NCBI GenBank assembly: GCA_945864585.1
Contig: CAMBCF010000027.1
Location: forward strand, 1 to 46,703
Reading direction: 5' to 3'
From: Bordetella parapertussis
Lineage (GTDB): Bacteria; Pseudomonadota; Gammaproteobacteria; Burkholderiales; SG8-41
Length of the DNA stretch: 46,703 nt
Shown: in pieces, positions 1 through 8,376 of the stretch
How the letters are laid out: each line of letters begins with the position of its first letter
Position numbering within the stretch: position 1 is the first letter of the stretch
Notes under the pieces: model-generated
The model's database searches: none
Told to the model about the DNA's origin: nothing
What the model saw: the letters and a program-made list of their open reading frames with translations, nothing else
Program-made: the position numbers and the translations under genes

Positions 1-124
1 CACTCGCGCGGCCCACCGCAGCACCTCTGATCACCGGCGCTAGCCGCCGGAACTCCGTAAGTTTTTTTGCGCGACACGCGGGTTTCAGCGTGGCCGCGCG
101 GTGTTCATTTCAGAGGAGCATTTC

Positions 125-2218
125 ATGTTTAGCAAGACCGTATTAGCGGCTGCGGTTACCGCAGCTATCGCACAGACAACAGCGTACGCACAAACCAAAC
201 CAACAACAGAATTACCGCCGGTGGTCGTCACCGGCAATCCGCTCGGCAGCGAATTATTTGATCTGGTGCAGCCCATCTCGGTACTCGGCGGTCAGGAATT
301 GTTTCAGTTGCGCCGCTCCACCATCGGCGAAACCCTGAATGGTTTGCCCGGTGTCAGTTCGACGAACTTCGGGCCCAATTCAAGCCGCCCGGTGATACGC
401 GGTCTGGACAGTGACCGCATACGCATACTTCAAAACGGCACTGGTGTGCTGGATGCGTCGGCGCTGAGTTTCGACCACGCCGTGGCGATTGACCCGCTGG
501 TGGTGGAGCGTGCGGAAGTGGTGCGCGGTCCTGCAGCACTGCTCTACGGCGGCAGCGCGGTGGGCGGTGTGGTTAACCTCATCGACAATCGCATTCCACA
601 GTTTGCGGTGAACGGCATCAGCGGGCGCGGTGAAACACGTTTCGGCGGCGCTGAGCGTGAAAAAGCAAGCGGTGTTGTGCTCGAAGCGGGCAATGGCCGC
701 TTCGCGCTGCACGCGGACGCCTATACACGCGATACCGATGACCTCAAGATCAAAGGCCCGAATATCTCGCCGCGCTTGCAGGCTGTTGATCCCGCGCGTG
801 TGATCACGCAAGGCACGTTGCCCAATAGTGCGTCGCGTTCCAGCGGTGGCGCCGCAGGCGCTTCACTGACGTGGGATCGCGGCTATGCGGGTTTGTCCTA
901 TGCGGGCTTCGACACGAATTACGGCACGGTTGCGGAGCCCAACGTGGCCATCGACATGAAAAGCAATCGGCTTGATCTCGCGAGTGAGGTGCGTGAAATC
1001 AGCGGCTTTATCACTGGTGCGAAATTCAAATTCGGACGCACCGATTATGAACATCGGGAAATTGATCTGGGTGTGGTCGGCACCACTTTTCGCAGCAAGG
1101 GTTACGACTCGCGACTCGAACTGACGCACGCGAAACTCGGCCCGCTGAAAGGTGCAATTGGGCTGCAACTGAGTGATCTGGACTTTTCCGCGCAGGGCGC
1201 GGAAGCGTTTGTCCTTTCGACCCACACCAACGCGCGAGCGGTTTTCATATATGAGGAAGCGCAGTTCGGCAAATTGAAAATCACTTTCGGCGGACGCCAC
1301 GAACGCACCGATGCACGCTCCGACGGCGGTGGGCCGATAGACCCCAACACGGGCAGTCCGCGCTTTGATCCGCCGCAAACGCGCAACTTCAATGCCAACA
1401 GCGGTTCGCTGGGCGCGTTGTGGGGCTTTACCCCGAATGTGGGCCTTGCAGTTAGCGGCACATGGACGGAACGCGCGCCGACATTCTACGAGTTGTATGC
1501 CAACGGCCCGCACGTGGCCACGGCCGCATACGAGGTGGGGAGCGTCGCTTTCGGCAAGGAAAAATCCACCGGCCTGGATTTGGCGCTACGCATGAAATCC
1601 GCAGCACATTCGGGCAGCGTGAGCGTATTCCAGAACCGCTTCAGGAATTTTGTCACGTTGTTCGATGCGGGCAACCGGCGCGGCGCCGATGGCGAACTCA
1701 ATCCTGCTGATCTCGATGGTGATGGCGTGGCCGACGGTTCCGGCGAGGAACTTTTGCGTGAGCTGCAATATCGCGCCGTGCCCGCGCGCTTTCGCGGCGT
1801 TGAAGCCGAGGGCAAATTTCGCGTGCTGACACAGGGCGCCAGTACGCTCGATCTGCAGCTCAAGTTTGATTATGTGCGCGCAGAAGATTTGAGCAGCGGC
1901 CTGCCGCTGCCGCGCATCGCCCCCCGGCGTTTTGGCGTGAGCTTCGACTACCGGCGCCATGCGTTCGGCGCGCGCCTCGATCTCACGCATGTGGCCGGTC
2001 AGGGGCGCGTTGCGGCTAACGAATTGCCGACCGATGGCTACTACATGCTCAGTGCGGGCGTGAGTTATCGCGCAAAAATGCCGTTAGGCAGCCTCGATCT
2101 GTTTGCGCGCGGCGTGAATTTGTTGAACCAAGACGCACGCAATCATGTGTCTTTTCTGAAAGACATCGCGCCGCTGGGCAAGCGCAGTGGACAGGTGGGT
2201 GTGCGGGCGCAGTTTTGA
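125..2218 (+). CDS. TonB-dependent outer-membrane receptor, ZnuD-like
   Basis: Outer-membrane beta-barrel receptor of 697 aa, within the usual range for the family. The ATG at 125 is chosen because GAGGAG lies just upstream at 113-118; an ATG at 101 would add eight residues ahead of the signal peptide. A signal peptide ends near AYA-QT, then comes a TonB-box-like PPVVVTG segment. The plug follows, with ETLNGLPGV, PVIRGLDSDRIRIL and VRGPAALLYGGSAVGGVVN. The barrel ends in Phe (RAQF), as outer-membrane proteins do. Plug wording and the SFDHAVAIDPL stretch resemble ZnuD-type zinc/haem receptors, but the substrate is not proven and no Zur site was seen. Residues near 528-541 hold an acidic DLDGDGVADG loop like an EF-hand. 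A TonB gene follows 113 bp downstream. Confidence 0.88.
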   Translation: MFSKTVLAAAVTAAIAQTTAYAQTKPTTELPPVVVTGNPLGSELFDLVQPISVLGGQELFQLRRSTIGETLNGLPGVSSTNFGPNSSRPVIRGLDSDRIRILQNGTGVLDASALSFDHAVAIDPLVVERAEVVRGPAALLYGGSAVGGVVNLIDNRIPQFAVNGISGRGETRFGGAEREKASGVVLEAGNGRFALHADAYTRDTDDLKIKGPNISPRLQAVDPARVITQGTLPNSASRSSGGAAGASLTWDRGYAGLSYAGFDTNYGTVAEPNVAIDMKSNRLDLASEVREISGFITGAKFKFGRTDYEHREIDLGVVGTTFRSKGYDSRLELTHAKLGPLKGAIGLQLSDLDFSAQGAEAFVLSTHTNARAVFIYEEAQFGKLKITFGGRHERTDARSDGGGPIDPNTGSPRFDPPQTRNFNANSGSLGALWGFTPNVGLAVSGTWTERAPTFYELYANGPHVATAAYEVGSVAFGKEKSTGLDLALRMKSAAHSGSVSVFQNRFRNFVTLFDAGNRRGADGELNPADLDGDGVADGSGEELLRELQYRAVPARFRGVEAEGKFRVLTQGASTLDLQLKFDYVRAEDLSSGLPLPRIAPRRFGVSFDYRRHAFGARLDLTHVAGQGRVAANELPTDGYYMLSAGVSYRAKMPLGSLDLFARGVNLLNQDARNHVSFLKDIAPLGKRSGQVGVRAQF

Positions 2219-2331
2219 CGCGGCGTTGCCGGGGCGAGTTTGTGGTACGGCGCGTAGCAGACGATAATCTCGCCTCCCAAGCTTTTCTGAGCATCAGGTT
2301 GTCTGTATAAGTATCTGTTTTTAATCAATTT

Positions 2332-3027
2332 ATGTATAAGCTTTCGACGTTGGTATGCAACTCGCGCAGCACCACGCTGCTGGCGTGGTGCGTCGCGGGC
2401 AGCGTTGCGGCGCATCTGCTGCTGCTGACGCTGTTGCCGGGCGGGCGGGCGGCGCGGGAAACACCCGCGGCGCCGTTGATCGTGGCGTTATTGACGCCGC
2501 CGCCGGAAATGGAACCGCCACAGCCGTTGCCGATGGCAGAACGGCCCGTGGAAAAAGAGCGCGCAAAGCCTGCGCTGCCAAAACCCGCGCCACACGAAGA
2601 ACGGCCTTTAGAACAACCCCGCATCGCCCCGATACTTAGCACGCCTCTCGCAGCACCCGCCGCGCCCGTGCTATCGATCGCGCCAGAGCAAAAACCCGCG
2701 CCCCCGCTGGAGCCGCCGCGCACACCGCTGGCCGCGCAGGCGCCGGTGACAGCGCCGCGCTCGGATGCGGCGTATCTCAACAATCCGCGTCCCGCGTATC
2801 CGCTCGCGGCACGGCGGCGCGGTGATCAAGGCACCGTGCTGGTCAGAGTGTTGGTTTCGGCGGAAGGACTCGCGGCAAGTGTAACGCTCGAAAAAACCAG
2901 TAATCATCCAGCGCTGGATGAAGCCGCATTGACAGCGGTGAAATCGTGGCGCTTTATCCCCGCGCGCCAGGGCGGACAGGCGGTGGAAGCGCCGTACGTG
3001 GTGCCGATTGTCTTTAAAGTCGAATAG
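2332..3027 (+). CDS. tonB: TonB family energy transducer
   Basis: Inner-membrane protein of 231 aa that would pass proton-motive energy to outer-membrane receptors such as the one just upstream. One N-terminal membrane anchor (about residues 18-40, LLAWCVAGSVAAHLLLLTLL) precedes a long Pro/Ala/Glu-rich periplasmic spacer (about 45-140). The C-terminal TonB domain starts at about 145 with NPRPAYPLAARRRGDQGTVLVRVLV and continues with LDEAALTAVKSWRFIPA, the classic TonB_C pattern. No exbB or exbD lies in the window, so partners must be elsewhere. It may be a dedicated TonB for the neighbouring receptor. The 113 bp before it are AT-rich near the start; I see no clear promoter there. Confidence 0.85.
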   Translation: MYKLSTLVCNSRSTTLLAWCVAGSVAAHLLLLTLLPGGRAARETPAAPLIVALLTPPPEMEPPQPLPMAERPVEKERAKPALPKPAPHEERPLEQPRIAPILSTPLAAPAAPVLSIAPEQKPAPPLEPPRTPLAAQAPVTAPRSDAAYLNNPRPAYPLAARRRGDQGTVLVRVLVSAEGLAASVTLEKTSNHPALDEAALTAVKSWRFIPARQGGQAVEAPYVVPIVFKVE

Positions 3028-3040
3028 CGGGATTATAATG

Positions 3041-3072
3041 CCCCTTGAAATCAGCATAATCGGTCGCATTTA
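3041..3072 (+). promoter_or_regulatory. Probable sigma-32 heat-shock promoter of hslVU
   Basis: CCCCTTGAA (3041-3049) is followed after 14 bases by TCGCATTTA (3064-3072). This closely matches the sigma-32 pattern CCCTTGAA, 13-15 bp spacer, CCCCATnTA, and it lies 42 bp upstream of hslV, a classical heat-shock operon. A sigma-70-like TATAAT at 3034-3039 sits just before it and could give basal expression. Confidence 0.72.
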
Positions 3073-3113
3073 GTTGCAACTCCGTTGCGCCTCATATAGC
3101 CTCCATTGAGTCC

Positions 3114-3656
3114 ATGAACCCCGAAGTCTTTCACGGCACCACCATTCTCTCGGTGCGGCGCGGCAATGTGGTTGCGCTCGGCGGCGACGGGCAGGTTACG
3201 CTCGGCAACGTGGTGGTGAAATCCACCGCGCGCAAAATCCGCCGCCTGTATCACGACAAAATTCTCGCCGGTTTTGCCGGCGGCACTTCGGATGCATTTA
3301 CCCTGTTCGAGCGCTTTGAAGCCAAACTGGAAAAACATCAGGGCAACCTGATGCGCTCGGCGGTGGAACTGGCCAAGGATTGGCGCACCGACCGCATGCT
3401 GCGCCGTCTCGAAGCGATGCTCGCCGTGGCCGATCGCGAGCATTCGCTGATCATCACCGGCGTAGGCGACGTGCTGGAGCCGGAACTCGGCATCGTCGCC
3501 ATCGGCAGCGGCGGCTCATTTGCACAGGCCGCGGCGCGCGCGTTGCTCGAAAATACCGATCTTTCATCGTGGGATATTGTGAAGAAATCGCTGGAGATTG
3601 CCGGTGACCTTTGTATTTATACCAATCAGCAGCATGTGGTTGAAGTGCTTGAATAG
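3114..3656 (+). CDS. hslV: ATP-dependent protease proteolytic subunit HslV
   Basis: Proteolytic subunit (180 aa) of the cytoplasmic HslUV (ClpQY) protease, which degrades misfolded and regulatory proteins after heat shock. The sequence is [24 protein letters not shown], then [30 protein letters not shown] and [20 protein letters not shown], all HslV hallmarks. The catalytic N-terminal threonine is predicted to be Thr9, exposed by removal of an eight-residue leader ending in Gly8, as in other betaproteobacteria. The partner ATPase hslU follows 201 bp downstream on the same strand. The gap is filled by a long inverted-repeat array. The upstream sigma-32-like promoter fits the role. Confidence 0.97.
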   Translation: MNPEVFHGTTILSVRRGNVVALGGDGQVTLGNVVVKSTARKIRRLYHDKILAGFAGGTSDAFTLFERFEAKLEKHQGNLMRSAVELAKDWRTDRMLRRLEAMLAVADREHSLIITGVGDVLEPELGIVAIGSGGSFAQAAARALLENTDLSSWDIVKKSLEIAGDLCIYTNQQHVVEVLE

Positions 3657-3659
3657 GGC

Positions 3660-3847
3660 GTGAACAAGTGAACGGGTGAACAAGTGAACGAGTAACCCCG
3701 CGCTGCCCGCTCTCGCCCCGGCAGGTGGAGAGGATTAGGCAGAGAGGGATTTCACCCCTTCACCCGTTCACCCGTTCACCCTTCACTCTTCACCCGTTCA
3801 CCCGTTCACCCTTCACTCTTCACCCTTCACCCGTTCACCCGTTCACG
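3660..3847. repeat. Intercistronic inverted repeat of octamer/heptamer arrays, copy E1 (hslV-hslU)
   Basis: The left arm starts 3 bp after the hslV stop and has four tandem octamers of the GTGAACRR type (3660-3691), followed by GTAACCCC. The loop (about 3700-3751) carries a nested GC-rich palindrome around CGCCCCGGCAGG. The right arm (about 3752-3847) is much longer, about 13 TTCAC units mixing octamers (GTTCACCC) and heptamers (CTTCACC/T). It ends 10 bp before the hslU ATG. The unequal arms suggest recent unit expansion. Confidence 0.9.
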
Positions 3848-3857
3848 CAGTTAAACC

Positions 3858-5186
3858 ATGTCCTCCATGACCCCCCAGGAAATCGTTCACGAGCTTGACC
3901 GCTACATCATCGGTCAGGACGAAGCCAAGCGTGCGGTGGCGATTGCGTTGCGCAACCGCTGGCGGCGGCAACAGGTGGCCGAGCCGTTGCGTCAGGAAAT
4001 TACGCCCAAGAATATATTGATGATCGGCCCTACCGGCGTGGGCAAGACCGAAATCGCGCGCCGTCTTGCGCGGCTGGCCGATGCGCCGTTCATTAAAATC
4101 GAGGCGACGAAATTCACCGAGGTCGGCTATGTCGGGCGCGATGTCGATACCATCATTCGCGATCTGGTGGAAACCGCGATCAAGGACATGCGCGGCCAGG
4201 CCACGCGCAAAGTGCGGCGGCAGGCCGAAGACGTGGCGGAGGAGCGCGTGCTGGATGTGTTGCTGCCCCCGCCCGCAGGGGATTTCGGCGTGAATGCCGA
4301 GGAAGGCGCAAGCGCTACGCGCCAGAAATTTCGCAAAAAGCTGCGTCAGGGCGAACTCGATGGCAAGGAAATCGAGATCGAAGTTTCCGCTGTGCCCGCA
4401 CATATGGAGATACTCGCGCCGCCGGGCATGGAAGACCTGACCGCGCAAATTCAGGGCATGTTTCAAAACATGGGCACCAGCAAAAAGCGCACCCGCAAAC
4501 TCAAGGTGCGCGAGGCGATGCGCCTGCTCACCGATGACGAAGCGGGCAAGCTGGTCAACGATGAAGAATTAAAGCTGCAGGCGGTGAACAACGTCGAGCA
4601 AAACGGGATTGTGTTTCTGGATGAAATCGACAAGATCGCCGGGCGGCAGGAAACCTCCGGCGCCGATGTGTCGCGTCAGGGCGTGCAACGTGATTTACTG
4701 CCGCTGGTTGAAGGCACCACGGTGAGCACCAAGTATGGCATGATCAAAACCGATCATATTTTGTTTATCGCCAGCGGCGCGTTTCATTTGGCCAAGCCGT
4801 CGGATTTGATTCCGGAGCTGCAGGGCCGCTTTCCGATACGGGTTGAATTAAAGAGCCTGTCGGTTTCCGATTTCGAGCAGATACTCACCAACACGCACGC
4901 CAGTCTGGTGAAGCAATACGAAGCCCTGCTCGCCACCGAAGAAGTGAAACTCGAATTCGGCGCCGACGCGATTAAGCGCCTCGCCGAAATCGCGTGGCAG
5001 GTTAACGAGAAAACCGAAAACATCGGCGCCCGCCGTCTCTATACGGTGATGGAAAAGCTGCTGGAAGATATTTCCTTCAACGCCGCCAGGCAGTCGGGTC
5101 AAACCATCGCCATCGACCGCGCGTATGTGGATACGCGTCTGCAGGCGTTGGCGCAAAGCGAAGACCTCGCACGTTATGTTTTGTAA
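3858..5186 (+). CDS. hslU: ATP-dependent protease ATPase subunit HslU
   Basis: AAA+ unfoldase (442 aa, almost the E. coli length) that feeds substrates into HslV. It begins [14 protein letters not shown] and continues [22 protein letters not shown]. The Walker A motif GPTGVGKT is at residues 57-64 and the Walker B motif IVFLDEID near 251-258. The inserted I domain lies between them, and GRFPIRVEL and [21 protein letters not shown] follow. It ends LARYVL, the C-terminal tail that docks into HslV. There is no convincing ribosome binding site before the ATG; the repeat array ends 10 bp upstream. It is co-transcribed with hslV. Confidence 0.97.
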   Translation: MSSMTPQEIVHELDRYIIGQDEAKRAVAIALRNRWRRQQVAEPLRQEITPKNILMIGPTGVGKTEIARRLARLADAPFIKIEATKFTEVGYVGRDVDTIIRDLVETAIKDMRGQATRKVRRQAEDVAEERVLDVLLPPPAGDFGVNAEEGASATRQKFRKKLRQGELDGKEIEIEVSAVPAHMEILAPPGMEDLTAQIQGMFQNMGTSKKRTRKLKVREAMRLLTDDEAGKLVNDEELKLQAVNNVEQNGIVFLDEIDKIAGRQETSGADVSRQGVQRDLLPLVEGTTVSTKYGMIKTDHILFIASGAFHLAKPSDLIPELQGRFPIRVELKSLSVSDFEQILTNTHASLVKQYEALLATEEVKLEFGADAIKRLAEIAWQVNEKTENIGARRLYTVMEKLLEDISFNAARQSGQTIAIDRAYVDTRLQALAQSEDLARYVL

Positions 5187-5227
5187 CCAACGCCGCGCTG
5201 CACTAAAATAGCCGTTTGAGGAGATCC

Positions 5228-6526
5228 ATGTCAGCCGTTCCCCGACTTACCACTGCCCTGTCCGGACTGCCGCTGGGTTTGGAGCGCCAATTGCTCGCCA
5301 AGTCGGTCGCCATCGAGCATCGGCTGCGCAGCCAGTGGCTGGAACACGCGCCGCCGTTTTACGGTTCGGTGGATTTGCGCAACAGCGGTTTCAAATTAGC
5401 GCCGGTGGACACCAATCTGTTTCCCGGCGGCTTCAATAATCTGAATCCGGATTTTCATGCGCTGTGCGTGCAAGCCACGATGACGGCGGTGGAAAAAATT
5501 TGCCCCGAAGCGCGCGACGCACTGCTGATTCCCGAGAACCACACGCGCAATCAGTTTTATCTGCAAAACGTCGCCACCCTCGCGCGCATTTTGCGCCACG
5601 CGGGCATGAACGTGCGCATCGGCAGCCTGTTGCCGGGATTGGACGCACCGCGGGACGTGGAATTGCCCGACGGCAAAAAACTCACGCTGGAGCCGCTCAA
5701 GCGCTCCGGCAACCGTCTGGGCCTGGAGGGTTTCGACCCCTGTGTGGTGCTGCTGAATAACGACCTGTCGGCGGGCATACCCGAGGTGCTGCGTAATCTT
5801 GAACAGCCGCTGTTTCCGCCGCTGCATGCAGGCTGGGCGGTGCGCCGCAAGTCCATACACTTCGCCGCTTACAACGATGTAGCGAAAGACTTCGCGCAAT
5901 TGCTCGGCATTGATCCGTGGCTGATCAATCCGTATTTCGAAATGTGCGGCAAGATTAATTTTCAGGAACATCAAGGCGAGGAATGCCTGGCGGGTTATGT
6001 ATCGGAAATCTTGAACGACATACGCGCCAAATACAAAGAGTACGGCATCACCGATGCGCCATTTGTAATCGTCAAGGCCGATGCCGGCACCTACGGCATG
6101 GGCATCATGACGGTGAAGGATGCCTCCGAAGTGCGCGGGCTGAATCGCAGGCAGCGCAACAAAATGGCGGTGGTGAAGGAAGGCATGCAGGTGCAGGAGG
6201 TGCTGGTGCAGGAAGGCGTGTATACCTTCGAGACCGTGCGCGACGCGGTGGCCGAGCCGGTGGTGTATATGATGGATCGCTTTGTGGTGGGCGGCTTTTA
6301 CCGGCTTAACACGCAACGCGGCACGGATCAGAATCTCAACGCGCCGGGCATGCAGTTTGAACCGCTGGCATTCGCCGAGCCGTGCTCGTCGCCGGACCCG
6401 GATGATCCGGATTGCGCGCCCAATCGTTTCTACGCCTATGGCGTAATTGCGCGCCTCGCCTTGCTGGCGGCTTCCATTGAGCTGGAGCGCACGGAATCGC
6501 TGATCCATTCTGAAGCTGCTGCATGA
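5228..6526 (+). CDS. gshA: Glutamate-cysteine ligase (Acidithiobacillus/betaproteobacterial type)
   Basis: First enzyme of glutathione synthesis, joining glutamate and cysteine with ATP; 432 aa. The ATG at 5228 is preferred over a TTG at 5216 because GAGGAG (5218-5223) sits just before it. It is not the E. coli GshA fold family by sequence but the type described in Acidithiobacillus and many betaproteobacteria. Recognisable stretches are PPFYGSVDLRNSGFKLAPVDTNLFPGGFNNL near the N-terminus, LIPENHTRNQFYLQN, and KADAGTYGMGIMTV in the centre, which looks like an ATP-grasp-type nucleotide loop. Its stop overlaps the gshB start by 4 bp (ATGA), so the two are translationally coupled. Confidence 0.92.
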   Translation: MSAVPRLTTALSGLPLGLERQLLAKSVAIEHRLRSQWLEHAPPFYGSVDLRNSGFKLAPVDTNLFPGGFNNLNPDFHALCVQATMTAVEKICPEARDALLIPENHTRNQFYLQNVATLARILRHAGMNVRIGSLLPGLDAPRDVELPDGKKLTLEPLKRSGNRLGLEGFDPCVVLLNNDLSAGIPEVLRNLEQPLFPPLHAGWAVRRKSIHFAAYNDVAKDFAQLLGIDPWLINPYFEMCGKINFQEHQGEECLAGYVSEILNDIRAKYKEYGITDAPFVIVKADAGTYGMGIMTVKDASEVRGLNRRQRNKMAVVKEGMQVQEVLVQEGVYTFETVRDAVAEPVVYMMDRFVVGGFYRLNTQRGTDQNLNAPGMQFEPLAFAEPCSSPDPDDPDCAPNRFYAYGVIARLALLAASIELERTESLIHSEAAA

Positions 6527-7464
6527 AGCTCGCGTTCGTCGTCGATCCGCTCGACGAATTCAAGATTTACAAGGACACCACGTTTGCGATGATGCGCGAG
6601 GCCGCGGCGCGCGGCTGTGAATTGCATACGCTGCAACAGGAAGACATTTTCTGGCGCAAGCACCGCGTGTCAGGCCATGCTGCGCGGCTGCATCTCACCG
6701 GTGAAACAGAAGCGTGGTATCGCGGCGATGCGGCTGCCGAAACCGATCTCGCGCTGTTCGATGCGGTGATCATGCGCAAGGATCCGCCGTTCGATATGGA
6801 GTACGTCTACAGCACCTATTTGCTGGAGGCGGCAGAAGCACAAGGTGCGCGCGTATTCAACCGTCCGCGCGCGATCCGTGATCACAATGAAAAAATGGCG
6901 ATAGCGCGCTACGCACAATTCATAGCGCCGACGGTGGTTACGCGTCTTGAAAAAGTATTGCGGGCATTCCTTGCCGAACACCGCGATGTGATTTTTAAAC
7001 CGCTCGATGGCATGGGTGGCGCGTCGATTTTTAGAGTGCGCCAGGATGACCCGAACGTGAGTGTCATCATCGAAACGCTCACGCAACTCGGTAGCCGCAC
7101 CATCATGGCGCAGCGCTATTTGCCGGAAATCGCCGATGGCGACAAACGTGTGTTGCTGATCGGCGGCAAGCCGGCGCCGTTTTGCCTCGCACGCATCCCC
7201 AAGGCGGGCGAGACGCGCGGCAATCTGGCGGCGGGCGGCGCCGGTGTCGCGCGCGAACTCACCGCCCGCGACCGCGAAATCGCCGAAACACTGGCGCCGT
7301 TGCTGCACGCACAAGGGTTGCTGCTGGTGGGGCTGGATGTTATCGGCGCCTGCCTCACGGAAATCAACGTCACCAGCCCCACCTGCTTTCAGGAAATCAC
7401 CCAGCAAACGGGCTGCAACGTCGCCGGATTGTTCATGGATGCCTTAGAAGCTGAAATAAAATAG
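6523..7464 (+). CDS. gshB: Glutathione synthetase
   Basis: Adds glycine to gamma-glutamylcysteine with ATP to make glutathione; 313 aa, the usual length. It is an ATP-grasp enzyme of the cytosol. Visible landmarks are AFVVDPLDEFKIYKDTTFAMM at the N-terminus, MRKDPPFDMEYVYSTYLLE, the ATP-binding loop FKPLDGMGGASIFR, and the C-terminal GLDVIGACLTEINVTSPTCFQEI. The last stretch closely matches the E. coli protein. The ATG overlaps the gshA stop by 4 bp. The following 144 bp gap is unusually AT-rich and carries a box shared with the aceE upstream region. Confidence 0.97.
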   Translation: MKLAFVVDPLDEFKIYKDTTFAMMREAAARGCELHTLQQEDIFWRKHRVSGHAARLHLTGETEAWYRGDAAAETDLALFDAVIMRKDPPFDMEYVYSTYLLEAAEAQGARVFNRPRAIRDHNEKMAIARYAQFIAPTVVTRLEKVLRAFLAEHRDVIFKPLDGMGGASIFRVRQDDPNVSVIIETLTQLGSRTIMAQRYLPEIADGDKRVLLIGGKPAPFCLARIPKAGETRGNLAAGGAGVARELTARDREIAETLAPLLHAQGLLLVGLDVIGACLTEINVTSPTCFQEITQQTGCNVAGLFMDALEAEIK

Positions 7465-7469
7465 TTAAT

Positions 7470-7485
7470 TAAAACAATTGGTTAC
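7470..7485 (+). promoter_or_regulatory. 16-bp box shared with the aceE upstream region, copy 1
   Basis: The sequence TAAAACAATTGGTTAC is identical to bases 25208-25223 upstream of aceE. Both copies lie within 30 bp after the previous stop and about 125-130 bp before the next start, in AT-rich sequence that stands out from the GC-rich surroundings. AATTGGT resembles one half-site of a PdhR-type operator, but the second half is not conserved. It could be an operator or an UP/-35 promoter region. Confidence 0.5.
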
Positions 7486-7608
7486 ATTATTTTTCATTTT
7501 ATCCTTCGACCATAAAACCACTAACTTGCGATTTTCTGCTTTTTGAGCATTCTATGTTGCAGCGCAATAGCGTAGAATTTCGCCGATTCACGATTAGCGT
7601 AGGCAACC

Positions 7609-8028
7609 ATGATCGGCATACTGCTCATTACCCACGGCACGCTGGGCGAAAGCCTGATTCAAACGGCGACGCATGTGCTCAACAAACGCCCGGCGCAATT
7701 GCATCAACTCGGCGTAACCGCGCGCGATAACCCGCTGCTGCTGCCGCAGGCGCAGGCGCTGGTGAAAGAACTCAATGACGGCGACGGCGTGCTGATACTC
7801 ACCGACATGTACGGCAGTTCGCCCTCCAATATTTCCGCGAAGCTGATCGTCCCCGGCCGGGTCGACGCCGTGGCAGGCGTCAATCTGCCGATGCTGATCC
7901 GTGCGCTCACCTACCGCGAAAAATCGCTCGAGGTCATGGTAAGCAAGGCCATCAGCGGCGGCTGCGAGGGTGTGCTGCGCGTGCCGGCGCCGGCGTTTGC
8001 CCTGCATCATGCTGCAACAGGAAGTTGA
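7609..8028 (+). CDS. PTS EIIA component, mannose/fructose (EIIA-Man) family
   Basis: Small phosphocarrier of 139 aa in the EIIA-Man fold. The phosphorylated histidine is predicted to be His9 in MIGILLITHGTLGESL. LILTDMYGSSPSNIS and the VNLPMLIRAL stretch are typical of the family. No EIIB, EIIC or EIID permease gene lies nearby, so it most likely works in the regulatory PTS common in betaproteobacteria, receiving phosphate from HPr rather than importing sugar. The HPr gene starts inside its 3' end (20 bp overlap), and EI follows, so the three form one operon. The AT-rich gap after gshB probably holds the promoter; a TAGAAT at 7573-7578 is a weak -10 candidate. Confidence 0.92.
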   Translation: MIGILLITHGTLGESLIQTATHVLNKRPAQLHQLGVTARDNPLLLPQAQALVKELNDGDGVLILTDMYGSSPSNISAKLIVPGRVDAVAGVNLPMLIRALTYREKSLEVMVSKAISGGCEGVLRVPAPAFALHHAATGS

Positions 8029-8278
8029 AATCATTAACCGGCTCGGGCTGCACGCCCGCGCCGCCGCAAAACTGACGCAAGTCGCTGCACAGTTCACCGC
8101 CGAAGTGTGGGTTGACCGCAAAGGACGCCGCGTCAACGCCAAAAGCATCATGGGCGTCATGATGCTGGCCGCGGCCAAAGGCACGCGCATCACCGTCGAA
8201 ACCAACGGCGCCGACGAAGCGCCCGCGATGCTGGCAGTTACCGCGCTGATCGCGGACAAGTTCGGCGAAGGGGAATAG
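8009..8278 (+). CDS. ptsH: Phosphocarrier protein HPr
   Basis: HPr of 89 aa, passing phosphate from EI to EIIA. The ATG at 8009, inside the end of the EIIA gene, gives MLQQEVEIINRLGLHARAAAK with the active His at position 15 exactly as in the family. A longer reading from 7970 would add 13 arginine/cysteine-rich residues and is rejected. Ser46 in AKSIMGVMMLAA matches the regulatory site phosphorylated by HPr kinase, which suggests such a kinase elsewhere in the genome. The 98 bp between its stop and ptsI hold a loose inverted repeat of the window-wide family. Confidence 0.95.
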   Translation: MLQQEVEIINRLGLHARAAAKLTQVAAQFTAEVWVDRKGRRVNAKSIMGVMMLAAAKGTRITVETNGADEAPAMLAVTALIADKFGEGE

Positions 8279-8299
8279 CGCTGCTGGTGACGGGTCGGG

Positions 8300-8372
8300 G
8301 CTGAGGCGCGAGGCGCGCACCATGGTAATCTTGTCGCCATGCGCCTCACCCCTCACGCCTCACGCTTCACGC
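8300..8372. repeat. Degenerate intercistronic inverted repeat, copy T1 (ptsH-ptsI)
   Basis: The right arm (8343-8372) is a heptamer array of CCTCACG/CTTCACG type ending 4 bp before the ptsI ATG. The left side (about 8300-8318) has GAGGCGC repeats that pair with it only in part. It has the same position and architecture as the other copies but a different unit, so its family membership is tentative. Confidence 0.55.
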
Positions 8373-8376
8373 AAAA

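Noticed and set aside
35-67. Terminator of an upstream gene (CCGGCG/GCCGG hairpin followed by T-run)
   Set aside because: The stem is interrupted and the T-run is about ten bases away from it. Nothing in the first 124 bases could be assigned with confidence; no upstream gene end is clear.
3660-3847. Repeat array as a CRISPR
   Set aside because: Units are 7-8 bp with no unique spacers between them, and the two halves are reverse complements; there are no cas genes.
5396-6508. Long open frame on the minus strand across gshA (370 codons)
   Set aside because: Its product is rich in His, Arg and Gln with no recognisable domain, and it lies opposite a certain gene. In GC-rich DNA such antisense frames are usual.
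7478-7492. Full PdhR operator in the shared box
   Set aside because: Only the AATTGGT half fits; the expected ACCAATT half is absent in both copies, so only a tentative shared box is reported.
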